From Candidatus Methanomethylophilus sp. UBA78 (GTDB lineage: Archaea; Thermoplasmatota; Thermoplasmata; Methanomassiliicoccales; Methanomethylophilaceae), in NCBI GenBank assembly GCA_002503545.1, contig DARY01000001.1:1-12820 (forward strand): a stretch of DNA of 12,820 bases, in the 5' to 3' direction. The first letter of the stretch is position 1, and each line of letters begins with the position of its first letter. A model generated the notes under the pieces. It did no database searches. It had not been told where the DNA came from and was given only the letters and a program-made list of their open reading frames with translations. Shown piece after piece: positions 6,672 through 12,820 of this stretch. Position numbers and translations under genes: made by a program.

Positions 6672-7997
6672 TCAGTCGCACTCGAACTTCCTCTGAAGCG
6701 GGTTGGGCTTCAGGATGTTGTCCTCCTTGACTAGGTATTGGTTGACTATCTTGATTGCGCAGACGTCCCCGCACATCGAGCATCCGTCCTGCTTCTCGGT
6801 GCACCCTCTGGCTCTGTAAGCCTTGGCCTTGTCGGGGTCGAGGCAGACGTCGTACATGGTGTCCCAGTCGAGGACCTTCCTGGCCTTCGCCATGCGGTCG
6901 TCGCGGTCCTTTCCGATCCCCCTGCTCAGGTCGGCCGCGTGGGCGGCTATCTTGGAGGCTATGACCCCCTCCTTCACGTCGTTCTCGTCGGGGAGGGAGA
7001 GGTGTTCCGCAGGGGTGACGTAGCATAGGAAATCGGCGCCGTTCTGCGCGGCTATGGCGCCCCCGATGGCGGAGGTGATGTGGTCGTATCCCGGGGCGAT
7101 GTCGGTGACCAGAGGACCCAGCACATAGAATGGCGCCCCGTGGCAGAGCGTCTTCTCCATCTTCATGTTGGCGGCTATCTGGTCCATGGCCATGTGCCCG
7201 GGGCCCTCCACCATGGCCTGCACACCAGCCTTGCGGGCCCTCTTGACGAGATGTCCCAGCACCATCATCTCGGAGATCTGCGCCTGGTCGGAGGCGTCGT
7301 TGATGCACCCGGGTCTGAACCCGTCGCCCAGCGACAGCGTGAACTCGTACTTCCTGGCGAGGTCCAGAAGCACGTCGAAGTCCTTGTAGAGGGGGTTCTC
7401 GCGGTCGTTGTGCAGGATCCAGGCGGTAAGGAAGGACCCTCCCCTGGAGACGACGTCCGTGAGCCTGTCGGCCTTCTTTATCCACTGCACGGTCTCGCGG
7501 GTTATGCCGCAGTGGACGGTCATGAAGTCCATGCCGTCCTTCGCATGCTTCTCTATCCCGGAGAAGATGTCGTCCTCGGTCATCTCGACCACCGCGTTCT
7601 TCCTGGCGGCGGTCAGGCCGGTCTCGTAGATGGGCACGGAGCCCATCATGACGGGACAGCGGGAGAGCAGCCTCTTCCTTATGGCATCTATGTCCCCGCC
7701 CGTGCTCAGGTCCATCACGGCGTCGGCGCCGTACTTCACGGCGATGTCCATCTTGCGGATCTCCGGCTCCAGGTCGGGCATGTCCCTGGACGTCCCTATG
7801 TTGGCGTTGACCTTGACGGAGAGGCCCTCGCCGATGGCGGCGGGTATCGGGTCATGGACAGGGTTGCAGGGGGCCACAATGCGTCCCGACGCTATGCCGT
7901 CCAGGATGAACCTCTCGGTCACATTCTCCCGCTCTGCGATCTTCCTGATCCTGTGGTTCGTGGCACCTCTCGCGGCCTCTTCCATGATTGTGCTCAT
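6672..7997 (-). CDS. thiC: ThiC-family radical SAM enzyme (phosphomethylpyrimidine synthase, or hydroxybenzimidazole synthase paralogue)
   Basis: ThiC converts aminoimidazole ribotide to HMP phosphate for the pyrimidine half of thiamine. The 441-residue protein has the family motifs in order: VNANIGTS, MDLSTGGDID, SRGGS, EGPGH, VTDIAPGYDHITSAIG and CYVTPAEHLSLP. The C-terminal cysteines that hold the [4Fe-4S] cluster are C406, C409 and C413 (CSMCGDVC), so the spacing is CX2CX3C; the bacterial ThiC motif I know is CX2CX4C. The length matches short archaeal/anaerobic ThiC and lacks the long N-terminal domain of E. coli-type enzymes. BzaF/HbaF-type paralogues, which make 5-hydroxybenzimidazole from the same substrate for cobamides, look alike, so thiC is the default but not the only reading. 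ATG 7997 is preferred; the next ATG is four codons in. No TPP-riboswitch core is visible in the leader. It is divergent from gyrB. Confidence 0.88.
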   Translation of the reverse strand: MSTIMEEAARGATNHRIRKIAERENVTERFILDGIASGRIVAPCNPVHDPIPAAIGEGLSVKVNANIGTSRDMPDLEPEIRKMDIAVKYGADAVMDLSTGGDIDAIRKRLLSRCPVMMGSVPIYETGLTAARKNAVVEMTEDDIFSGIEKHAKDGMDFMTVHCGITRETVQWIKKADRLTDVVSRGGSFLTAWILHNDRENPLYKDFDVLLDLARKYEFTLSLGDGFRPGCINDASDQAQISEMMVLGHLVKRARKAGVQAMVEGPGHMAMDQIAANMKMEKTLCHGAPFYVLGPLVTDIAPGYDHITSAIGGAIAAQNGADFLCYVTPAEHLSLPDENDVKEGVIASKIAAHAADLSRGIGKDRDDRMAKARKVLDWDTMYDVCLDPDKAKAYRARGCTEKQDGCSMCGDVCAIKIVNQYLVKEDNILKPNPLQRKFECD

Positions 7998-8024
7998 GTA
8001 TTATCACTGACCGAATCGCCGTTT

Positions 8025-8034
8025 CGTATATCAT
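8025..8034 (-). promoter_or_regulatory. TATA-like box for the ThiC-family gene
   Basis: On the minus strand ATGATATACG is centred about 32 nt before the ATG at 7997, predicting a start near 8003 and a leader of only a few bases. A weak Shine-Dalgarno-like GTGAT lies 5 nt before the ATG and would be used only if transcription starts further upstream. Confidence 0.4.
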
Positions 8035-8075
8035 GGTTGTCGGTCCAGGCACCATTCTCCCGCCCTCCTTTATTT

Positions 8076-8095
8076 ACGCGCACGTGCGTGCGCGT
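8076..8095. repeat. Perfect inverted repeat of alternating purine-pyrimidine between thiC and gyrB
   Basis: ACGCGCACG (8076-8084) and CGTGCGCGT (8087-8095) are exact inverted arms of 9 bp separated by TG. All 20 bases alternate purine and pyrimidine, and most steps are CG/GC or CA/TG, the composition that favours left-handed DNA under negative supercoiling. A second palindrome, CGCACGTGCG (8079-8088), is nested in it. It lies directly upstream of the gyrB TATA-like box (8101-8110). It could be an operator, a supercoiling-sensitive element, or both. Confidence 0.6.
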
Positions 8096-8098
8096 TAC

Positions 8099-8112
8099 TA
8101 TTTTAATATTAC
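8099..8112 (+). promoter_or_regulatory. Promoter (TATA-like box) of the gyrB-gyrA operon
   Basis: TATTTTAATATTAC is the only strongly AT-rich block before gyrB. With the usual spacing, transcription would begin near 8130, leaving a leader of about 25 nt before the ATG at 8156. The inverted repeat at 8076-8095 abuts its upstream side, where the TFB recognition element should be. Confidence 0.5.
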
Positions 8113-8155
8113 AACGGCTTAACCCGCACATAGAAATTCGAGAGAGTCGGAAGAA

Positions 8156-10102
8156 ATGGGAAGAATTGATGAAAAGAGAGGAAAAGAGGTCTACGACGAG
8201 AACTCCATCAAGGCCCTGAAGGGTCTGGAGGCCGTCAGGGTCAGACCCGGCATGTACATCGGCAGCACGGACACGAGGGGGTTGCACCATCTCGTGTACG
8301 AGGTCGTCGACAACTCCATCGACGAGGTCATGGCCGGTTTCGCCACCAGGATCTCCGTCACCGTCAACCCCGACGGGTCGGTGACCGTGGAGGACGACGG
8401 GAGAGGCATCCCCGTGGGCATAGTGCCCGAGGAGGGCAAGTCCGGTCTGGAGGTCTGCCTCACCGACCTGCATGCCGGAGGCAAGTTCGACCAGAACGCC
8501 TACAAGGTGTCGGGAGGTCTGCACGGGGTGGGTGTGTCCGTCGTGAACGCCCTCTCCACGTGGCTGGTCGCCATCGTCAAGAGGGACGGGCACATCCACA
8601 GGCAGTCGTACAGGACCGGCATCCCGGACGGTCCCGTGACAGTCATAGGCGACACGTCCGAGACGGGCACGACCATCACCTTCCTCCCCGACCACACCAT
8701 GTTCGAGACCGTCGACTTCGATTTCGACACCCTGCAGAACAGGTTCAGGAACCAGGCCTTCCTCAACACCATGGTCACGATCGTCTTCGAGGACAAGAGG
8801 TCCGGCAAGAAGGAGACCTACCACTACGACGGAGGGGTCAGCGAGTTCGTCAGGTTCCTGAACAGGGCCAAGAAGCCGATCCACGAGAGCCCCGTATGCA
8901 TAAGCGGGGAGTACACGGAGAAGGATGCCGAGGGCAAGGAGAGGACCGTCGTGGTGGACATCGCGATGCAGTACACCGACGGCTACAACGAGTCCATCGA
9001 CTCCTTCGTGAACACGGTGTCCACCCCCGACGGCGGGACGCATATGACCGGTTTCAGGACGGCGCTCACCAAGACCCTCAACGACTACGGAAAGGAGAAC
9101 AACCTCCTGAAGGACATCGCCTTCGAGGGCAGCGACGTCCGTGAGGGGCTCACCGCCATCGTGAGCATCAAGATGGCCGACCCGCAGTTCGAGTCGCAGA
9201 CCAAGGAGAAGCTCGGGAGCAGCGTGGCGCAGACGGCCGTCTCCTCCATCATGGGCGAGAAGTTCAGGGAGTACCTCGACGAGCACCCTCAGGTGGCGCA
9301 GACGATCGTCAAGAAGGCGCAGTCCGCCTACGAGGGCCGCATGGCCGCCAAGAAGGCCAGGGACGCCACCAGGAGGAAATCCCTCCTCGAGAGCACGTCC
9401 CTGCCCGGGAAGCTCGCGGACTGCTCGGAGAAGGACCCCGCCCGGTGCGAGCTGTTCATCGTCGAGGGAGAGTCCGCAGGCGGTTCCGCCAAGATGGGCA
9501 GGGACCGCGCCTTCCAGGCGATCCTGCCCCTGAGAGGGAAGATCCTCAACGTCGAGAAGACGCGTCAGGACAAGCTTCTCGACCACGACGAGATCAGGAA
9601 CCTTACCATCGCCATCGGCGGCGGCATAGGGAGGGATTTCGATGTCTCCAAGATCAGGTACCACAAGGTCGTCATCATGACCGATGCCGATGTAGACGGC
9701 GCCCACATCGCGACGCTCCTCCTGACGCTCTTCTACAGGCAGATGAAGCCCCTGGTGGAGCAGGGCTACGTCTACCTCGCCATGCCCCCCCTCTACAGGG
9801 TGATGAAGGGCAAGACCCAGAGGTACTGCTACAACGACGCCGAGCTCGCCAAGGCGGTCGCCGAGATGGGCGGTGCCGAGGCGAAGCTGAACATAAGCAG
9901 GTACAAGGGTCTGGGAGAGATGAACCCGCAGCAGCTCTGGGAGACGACCATGGACCCCGAGCAGAGGTACATGAAGCGTATAGAGATTGCCGATGCGATG
10001 CTGGCCGACCAGCTCTTCTCCACCCTCATGGGGGACGACGTGGAGCCCAGGAGGGAGTTCATCATCGAGCATGCGAACGAAGTGACCAACCTGGATGTGT
10101 GA
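8156..10102 (+). CDS. gyrB: DNA gyrase subunit B
   Basis: ATPase subunit of type IIA topoisomerase; with GyrA it introduces negative supercoils. 648 residues, close to the shorter GyrB class without the enterobacterial insert. The GHKL ATPase domain shows E49 (catalytic base) and N53 in YEVVDNSIDE, D80 and R83 in DDGRGIP, and the glycine lid GGLHGVG at about 120-126. The transducer domain follows. The TOPRIM metal site shows E437 in VEGESAGGSAK, and D510, D512 and D514 in DADVDGAH, with PLRGKILNVEK between them. The C-terminal YKGLGEMNPQQLWETTMDPEQR is the GyrB/ParE tail motif. All catalytic residues are present. GyrB rather than ParE is chosen because the adjacent A subunit has a full wrapping domain. 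The start is the first ATG and begins 4 nt before gyrA's partner arrangement: gyrA follows with a 4-nt gap. Confidence 0.97.
   Translation: MGRIDEKRGKEVYDENSIKALKGLEAVRVRPGMYIGSTDTRGLHHLVYEVVDNSIDEVMAGFATRISVTVNPDGSVTVEDDGRGIPVGIVPEEGKSGLEVCLTDLHAGGKFDQNAYKVSGGLHGVGVSVVNALSTWLVAIVKRDGHIHRQSYRTGIPDGPVTVIGDTSETGTTITFLPDHTMFETVDFDFDTLQNRFRNQAFLNTMVTIVFEDKRSGKKETYHYDGGVSEFVRFLNRAKKPIHESPVCISGEYTEKDAEGKERTVVVDIAMQYTDGYNESIDSFVNTVSTPDGGTHMTGFRTALTKTLNDYGKENNLLKDIAFEGSDVREGLTAIVSIKMADPQFESQTKEKLGSSVAQTAVSSIMGEKFREYLDEHPQVAQTIVKKAQSAYEGRMAAKKARDATRRKSLLESTSLPGKLADCSEKDPARCELFIVEGESAGGSAKMGRDRAFQAILPLRGKILNVEKTRQDKLLDHDEIRNLTIAIGGGIGRDFDVSKIRYHKVVIMTDADVDGAHIATLLLTLFYRQMKPLVEQGYVYLAMPPLYRVMKGKTQRYCYNDAELAKAVAEMGGAEAKLNISRYKGLGEMNPQQLWETTMDPEQRYMKRIEIADAMLADQLFSTLMGDDVEPRREFIIEHANEVTNLDV
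10093..10099 (+). promoter_or_regulatory. Ribosome-binding site of gyrA inside the gyrB end
   Basis: GGATGTG matches the consensus GGAGGTG at 6 of 7 bases and lies 7 nt before the ATG at 10107. It supports that ATG over the upstream in-frame ATG at 10095, which overlaps this site and gyrB. Its position in the last gyrB codons fits translational coupling of the two subunits. Confidence 0.6.
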
Positions 10103-10106
10103 TATC

Positions 10107-12632
10107 ATGGAAGGAGAGGAAAGGATCATAAAACAGACGGTCGAGAAGGAGATGGCACGCTCCTACATAGACTACTCCATGTCAGTCATCGTCAGCAGGG
10201 CCCTTCCGGACGTCCGCGACGGACTCAAGCCCGTGCACAGGAAGATCATGTTCGCCATGCACGAGCTGGGTCTTACGTTCAACAGGCCGCACAAGAAGTC
10301 CGCGACCGTGGTGGGAGAGGTCCTGGGTAAGTACCATCCTCACGGCGACTCCGCGGCCTACGAGGCCATGGTCCGCATGGGGCAGCCCTTCTCCCTGAGG
10401 TACCCCCTCGTGGACGGCCAGGGTAACTTCGGATCCGTGGACGGAGACCCCCCGGCCGCCATGCGTTACACCGAGGCCCGTCTCTCGAAGATGGCCTCCG
10501 ACCTGCTGCTGGACCTCGACAGGGACACCGTCGACTTCATGGACAACTTCGACGGCTCGCTCAAGGAGCCCACCGTGCTCCCCTCGAAGTTCCCCAACCT
10601 GCTCGTGAACGGCTCCGACGGTATCGCCGTCGGCATGGCCACCAAGATGCCGCCCCACAACCTCGGCGAGGTGTGCGACGCCATCGTGTTCACCATAGAC
10701 AACCCGGAGGCGACCGTCGAGCAGCTCATGCGCTTCGTGCAGGGACCCGACTTCCCGACCGGGGGCACCATCAACGGTCTCTCCGGCATAGTCGAGGCGT
10801 ACACCACCGGCAGAGGGAGGATAAAGGTAAGGTCCAAGACCCATGTCGAGGAGGGTAAGACGAGGGACGCCATAATCGTCGACGAGATACCCTACCAGGT
10901 CAATAAGGCGGAGCTTGTCAAGAGCATCGCCGACCTGGTCAAGAACAAGGCCATCACCGGCATCGTCGACCTCAGGGACGAGTCCGACAGGCGCGGTATG
11001 AGGATCGTCATAGAGCTCCACAGGGACGCCATCCCCGACGTCGTCCTGGAGAATCTGATGAAGAAGACCCAGATGGAGATAACCTACGGCATCATCAACC
11101 TCGCCCTGGTCGACAACAGGCCCACCCTCCTGGGTCTCAGGGACATCATAACCCACTACATAACGCACAGGCGCACCGTCGTCACCCGCAGGGTGAGGTT
11201 CGAACTGGGCGAGGCGGAGAAGAGGTTCCACATACTGGACGGTCTGATAAAGGCGCTGAACATGCTGGATCAGACCATCGCCCTGATCCGTGCCTCCACG
11301 TCCGGGCAGGAGGCCAACGAGGGCCTGCAGGGGCTCCTGGGCATCGACCAGGTGCAGGCGCAGGCCATCCTGGACATGAGGCTGCAGAAGCTCACCGGAC
11401 TCGAGATAAACACCATCAGGCAGGAGTACGACAGCCTCATCGTCACCATGAACGACCTGAAGGACATCCTGGCCAAGCCGGAGAGGATCGATGCGATCAT
11501 CAAAGGCGAGCTCGCCCAGATGAAGGAGGCCTACGGCGACGAACGCAGGACCGTCATCAACAGGCAGGCCGTCGACGTCGATGCGGAGGACCTCATACCC
11601 AGAGAGGAGACGGTCTACACCCTCTCCGCTGACAACTACATCAAGAGGATACCTCTGAGGACCTACAGGCAGCAGTCCCGCGGAGGCGTGGGGACCAAGG
11701 GCATGGAGACTAAGGAGGAGGACTACGTCGAGAACATGTTCATCGCCTCCTCCCACGACTACCTGATGTTCGTGACCGACACGGGAAGGATACTCTGGCT
11801 CAAGGGATACAACATCCCCGAGGGCAGCAGGCAGTCCAAGGGCAAGCCCATAGTCAACCTCCTGAGCGACCTGCAGGAGGGGGAGAGCATAAAGACGGTC
11901 ATACCGACCCCCGACTTCCCGGAGGACAGGTATCTCGTGTTCTGCACCAGGAACGGCCAGCTGAAGAAGACCCAGCTCAGTCTCTACGGCAACGTCAGAT
12001 CTAAGGGCATCAAGGCCATAAAGCTGGACGCCGGCGACGAACTCGTCGAGGCGGCCACGACCGACGGTGCCGAGGAGATCGTCCTCGCCACCAACGACGG
12101 TCTCGCCTGCAGGTTCAGCGAATCCGAGGTCCGTGCCACGGGCAGGGACACCATGGGCGTCATAGGCATGAAGCTCACCGACAACCACGTCGTCTCCATG
12201 GCGGTCGTCAAACCCGAGGACCTCCTCCTGACCGTCACCGAGAGGGGCATGGGCAAGGTCTCCGTCGTCAGCGACTACACCATCCACCACCGCGGGTCGA
12301 GGGGAGTGAAGACCATCAATCTCACGATGAAGAGCGGATACGTGGTCAGCGTCCGCAAGGTCAGCGAGGACGATGAGCTCATGCTCATCTCCAACTCGGG
12401 GAAGATCATACGCATCAAGGTCAGGTCCATCCGTCAGACCGGGCGCGCCACCCAGGGCGTCAAGGTAATGGAGCTGAAGGACGACGACCGCGTGGCCGCC
12501 GTGGAGCCCGTCAACCCCGAGGATGTGGCGCTCGAAGAGGAGGGAGACGCCTCCGAAGGCGGGTCCGCGGAGAGGGAGAACGCCCCTTCCGAGGAGGAGT
12601 CTTCCGGAAGGGAAGGGGAGGAGCAGGAGTGA
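10107..12632 (+). CDS. gyrA: DNA gyrase subunit A
   Basis: DNA cleavage and wrapping subunit, partner of the upstream GyrB. 841 residues from ATG 10107; this start aligns the N-terminus (ERIIKQTVEKEM, then YIDYSMS) with known GyrA, while ATG 10095 would add four residues and overlap gyrB. DNA-gate motifs: RALPDVRDGLKPVHRKI; the quinolone-region segment HGDSAAYEA with S82 and E86 (E. coli S83 and D87); and the catalytic Y121 in AAMRYTEARL (E. coli Y122). From about residue 500 six blade-like repeats form the C-terminal beta-pinwheel (for example VFCTRNGQLKKT, ISNSGKIIRIK). The GyrA-box is QSRGGVG at nt 11673-11693, departing from Q(R/K)RGG(R/K)G at two positions. The last 36 or so residues are a highly acidic low-complexity tail. 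The wrapping domain argues for gyrase over topoisomerase IV. Confidence 0.97.
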   Translation: MEGEERIIKQTVEKEMARSYIDYSMSVIVSRALPDVRDGLKPVHRKIMFAMHELGLTFNRPHKKSATVVGEVLGKYHPHGDSAAYEAMVRMGQPFSLRYPLVDGQGNFGSVDGDPPAAMRYTEARLSKMASDLLLDLDRDTVDFMDNFDGSLKEPTVLPSKFPNLLVNGSDGIAVGMATKMPPHNLGEVCDAIVFTIDNPEATVEQLMRFVQGPDFPTGGTINGLSGIVEAYTTGRGRIKVRSKTHVEEGKTRDAIIVDEIPYQVNKAELVKSIADLVKNKAITGIVDLRDESDRRGMRIVIELHRDAIPDVVLENLMKKTQMEITYGIINLALVDNRPTLLGLRDIITHYITHRRTVVTRRVRFELGEAEKRFHILDGLIKALNMLDQTIALIRASTSGQEANEGLQGLLGIDQVQAQAILDMRLQKLTGLEINTIRQEYDSLIVTMNDLKDILAKPERIDAIIKGELAQMKEAYGDERRTVINRQAVDVDAEDLIPREETVYTLSADNYIKRIPLRTYRQQSRGGVGTKGMETKEEDYVENMFIASSHDYLMFVTDTGRILWLKGYNIPEGSRQSKGKPIVNLLSDLQEGESIKTVIPTPDFPEDRYLVFCTRNGQLKKTQLSLYGNVRSKGIKAIKLDAGDELVEAATTDGAEEIVLATNDGLACRFSESEVRATGRDTMGVIGMKLTDNHVVSMAVVKPEDLLLTVTERGMGKVSVVSDYTIHHRGSRGVKTINLTMKSGYVVSVRKVSEDDELMLISNSGKIIRIKVRSIRQTGRATQGVKVMELKDDDRVAAVEPVNPEDVALEEEGDASEGGSAERENAPSEEESSGREGEEQE

Positions 12633-12750
12633 TCCCGGGCCGGGCGGTGCCCGGTTCCTCCCCGCACCGGGCCCGGAACCGCCGCCGAGGTGTCCCCGGG
12701 TCTGCGCCGTACCCTCTGGCACGGCGCATCCCGGTTTTCCCGCAAAGGTA
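12633..12750. other. GC-rich spacer after gyrA
   Basis: About 118 nt of very GC-rich, non-coding-looking DNA between gyrA and the next tRNA promoter. Besides the hairpin at 12703-12728 it holds a weaker inverted repeat, CGGTTCC (12652-12658) with GGAACCG (12675-12681). No credible start codon and ribosome-binding site pair is visible on either strand. Confidence 0.5.
12703..12728 (+). terminator. Perfect 8-bp hairpin after gyrA, possible terminator
   Basis: TGCGCCGT (12703-12710) and ACGGCGCA (12721-12728) pair exactly around a 10-nt loop in which a further CC/GG pair can form. A short TTTT follows at 12734-12737. Hairpin plus T-run resembles an intrinsic terminator, but archaeal termination depends mainly on T-tracts and this one is short, so a structured RNA or a protein site is possible. 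Confidence 0.35.
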
Positions 12751-12751
12751 A

Positions 12752-12760
12752 GTATAAAAT
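12752..12760 (+). promoter_or_regulatory. TATA box for the terminal tRNA
   Basis: GTATAAAAT is the best TATA match in the window and is centred about 30 nt before the tRNA 5' end at 12787, consistent with an independent tRNA promoter. Confidence 0.65.
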
Positions 12761-12786
12761 AGGAATTCCGTTTAAGGGAATGATAG

Positions 12787-12820
12787 GCCGCCGTAGCTCA
12801 GTTGGGAGAGCGCGTGACTG
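12787..12820 (+). tRNA. tRNA, 3' truncated by window end; probably tRNA-Phe (GAA)
   Basis: Visible parts fit a tRNA exactly: acceptor GCCGCCG, T8-A9, D stem GCTC/GAGC around AGTTGGGA, G26, anticodon 5' stem CGTGA, then C32, T33 and G34 at the window edge. The first anticodon base is therefore G. The acceptor sequence and the GACTG junction resemble archaeal tRNA-Phe (GAA), but the last two anticodon bases are outside the window, so the amino acid is inferred. Confidence 0.85.

Noticed and set aside
5060..7997. HTH regulator as a thiamine-pathway (ThiR-type) repressor of the ThiC homologue
   Set aside because: The protein lacks the C-terminal ThiN-like domain of ThiR, the genes are separated by ogg and a tRNA, and the TATAGTTRAC repeats are not seen in the thiC promoter.
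7998..8155. TPP riboswitch upstream of the ThiC homologue
   Set aside because: I looked for the CTGAGA and the ACCTGA/GATAATGCCAGCG-type core elements on the minus strand and found none; the predicted leader is only a few bases.
8170..8200. Resistance-type change in gyrase
   Set aside because: The residues at the main quinolone positions of GyrA (S82 and an acidic E86) are of the ordinary type, so nothing suggests altered drug response.
7080..8219. 379-codon plus-strand open frame over the ThiC homologue running into gyrB
   Set aside because: Antisense to a gene with clear ThiC motifs and then out of frame with gyrB.
7994..10129. 711-codon minus-strand open frame over gyrB
   Set aside because: Codon-aligned antisense shadow of gyrB; the plus strand holds all GyrB motifs.
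10182..12722. 846-codon minus-strand open frame over gyrA
   Set aside because: Codon-aligned antisense shadow of gyrA with no family motifs.
1..12820. Mobile elements, CRISPR arrays, prophage or defence systems
   Set aside because: No transposase, integrase, spaced repeat array, restriction or toxin-antitoxin motif was found; base and codon use look uniform across the genes.

Overview
The window is GC-rich (roughly 60% by eye) and reads as an ordinary archaeal chromosome segment. Lhr-type helicase, an archaeal-style small HTH regulator, TATA-box promoters about 25 nt ahead of start codons or tRNA 5' ends, a U73 tRNA-Thr, and a bacterial-type gyrBA pair point to Euryarchaeota that use DNA gyrase. 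I favour the Thermoplasmata/Methanomassiliicoccales side, but there is no rRNA or methanogenesis marker here, so this is inference. All seven protein-coding stop codons are TGA. No mobile element, CRISPR array or phage gene is visible.

Layout, left to right. 1-4962 (+): 3' part of a very long Lhr-like SF2 helicase, cut at its 5' end by the window edge. 4963-5059: AT-rich promoter region with direct repeats that could be an operator. 5060-5461 (+): small cysteine-containing HTH regulator. It overlaps tail-to-tail by 8 nt with 5454-6251 (-), an OGG1-type 8-oxoguanine DNA glycosylase/lyase. 6252-6575: promoter-rich gap with divergent promoters, a possible 27-residue single-pass membrane peptide (6366-6449) and two short palindromes. 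6576-6650 (+): tRNA-Thr(CGT) with encoded CCA. 6672-7997 (-): ThiC-family radical SAM enzyme. 7998-8155: divergent thiC/gyrB promoter region with a 20-nt inverted repeat that alternates purine and pyrimidine throughout. 8156-10102 and 10107-12632 (+): gyrB-gyrA operon, four nucleotides apart, with the gyrA ribosome-binding site inside the end of gyrB. 12633-12786: GC-rich spacer with a perfect hairpin and a tRNA promoter. 12787-12820 (+): first 34 nt of a tRNA, probably tRNA-Phe.

Functionally, the window joins DNA maintenance (Lhr helicase, OGG1, gyrase) with cofactor biosynthesis (ThiC or a ThiC paralogue) and two tRNA genes. Only gyrB-gyrA is clearly an operon; the other genes appear to have their own promoters.

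I found no obviously new multi-gene system. The strongest leads are the alternating purine-pyrimidine inverted repeat directly upstream of the gyrase promoter, a degenerate GyrA-box plus acidic tail in GyrA, a shortened cysteine motif in the ThiC homologue, the repeat array ahead of the HTH regulator, and the size of the Lhr C-terminal part.
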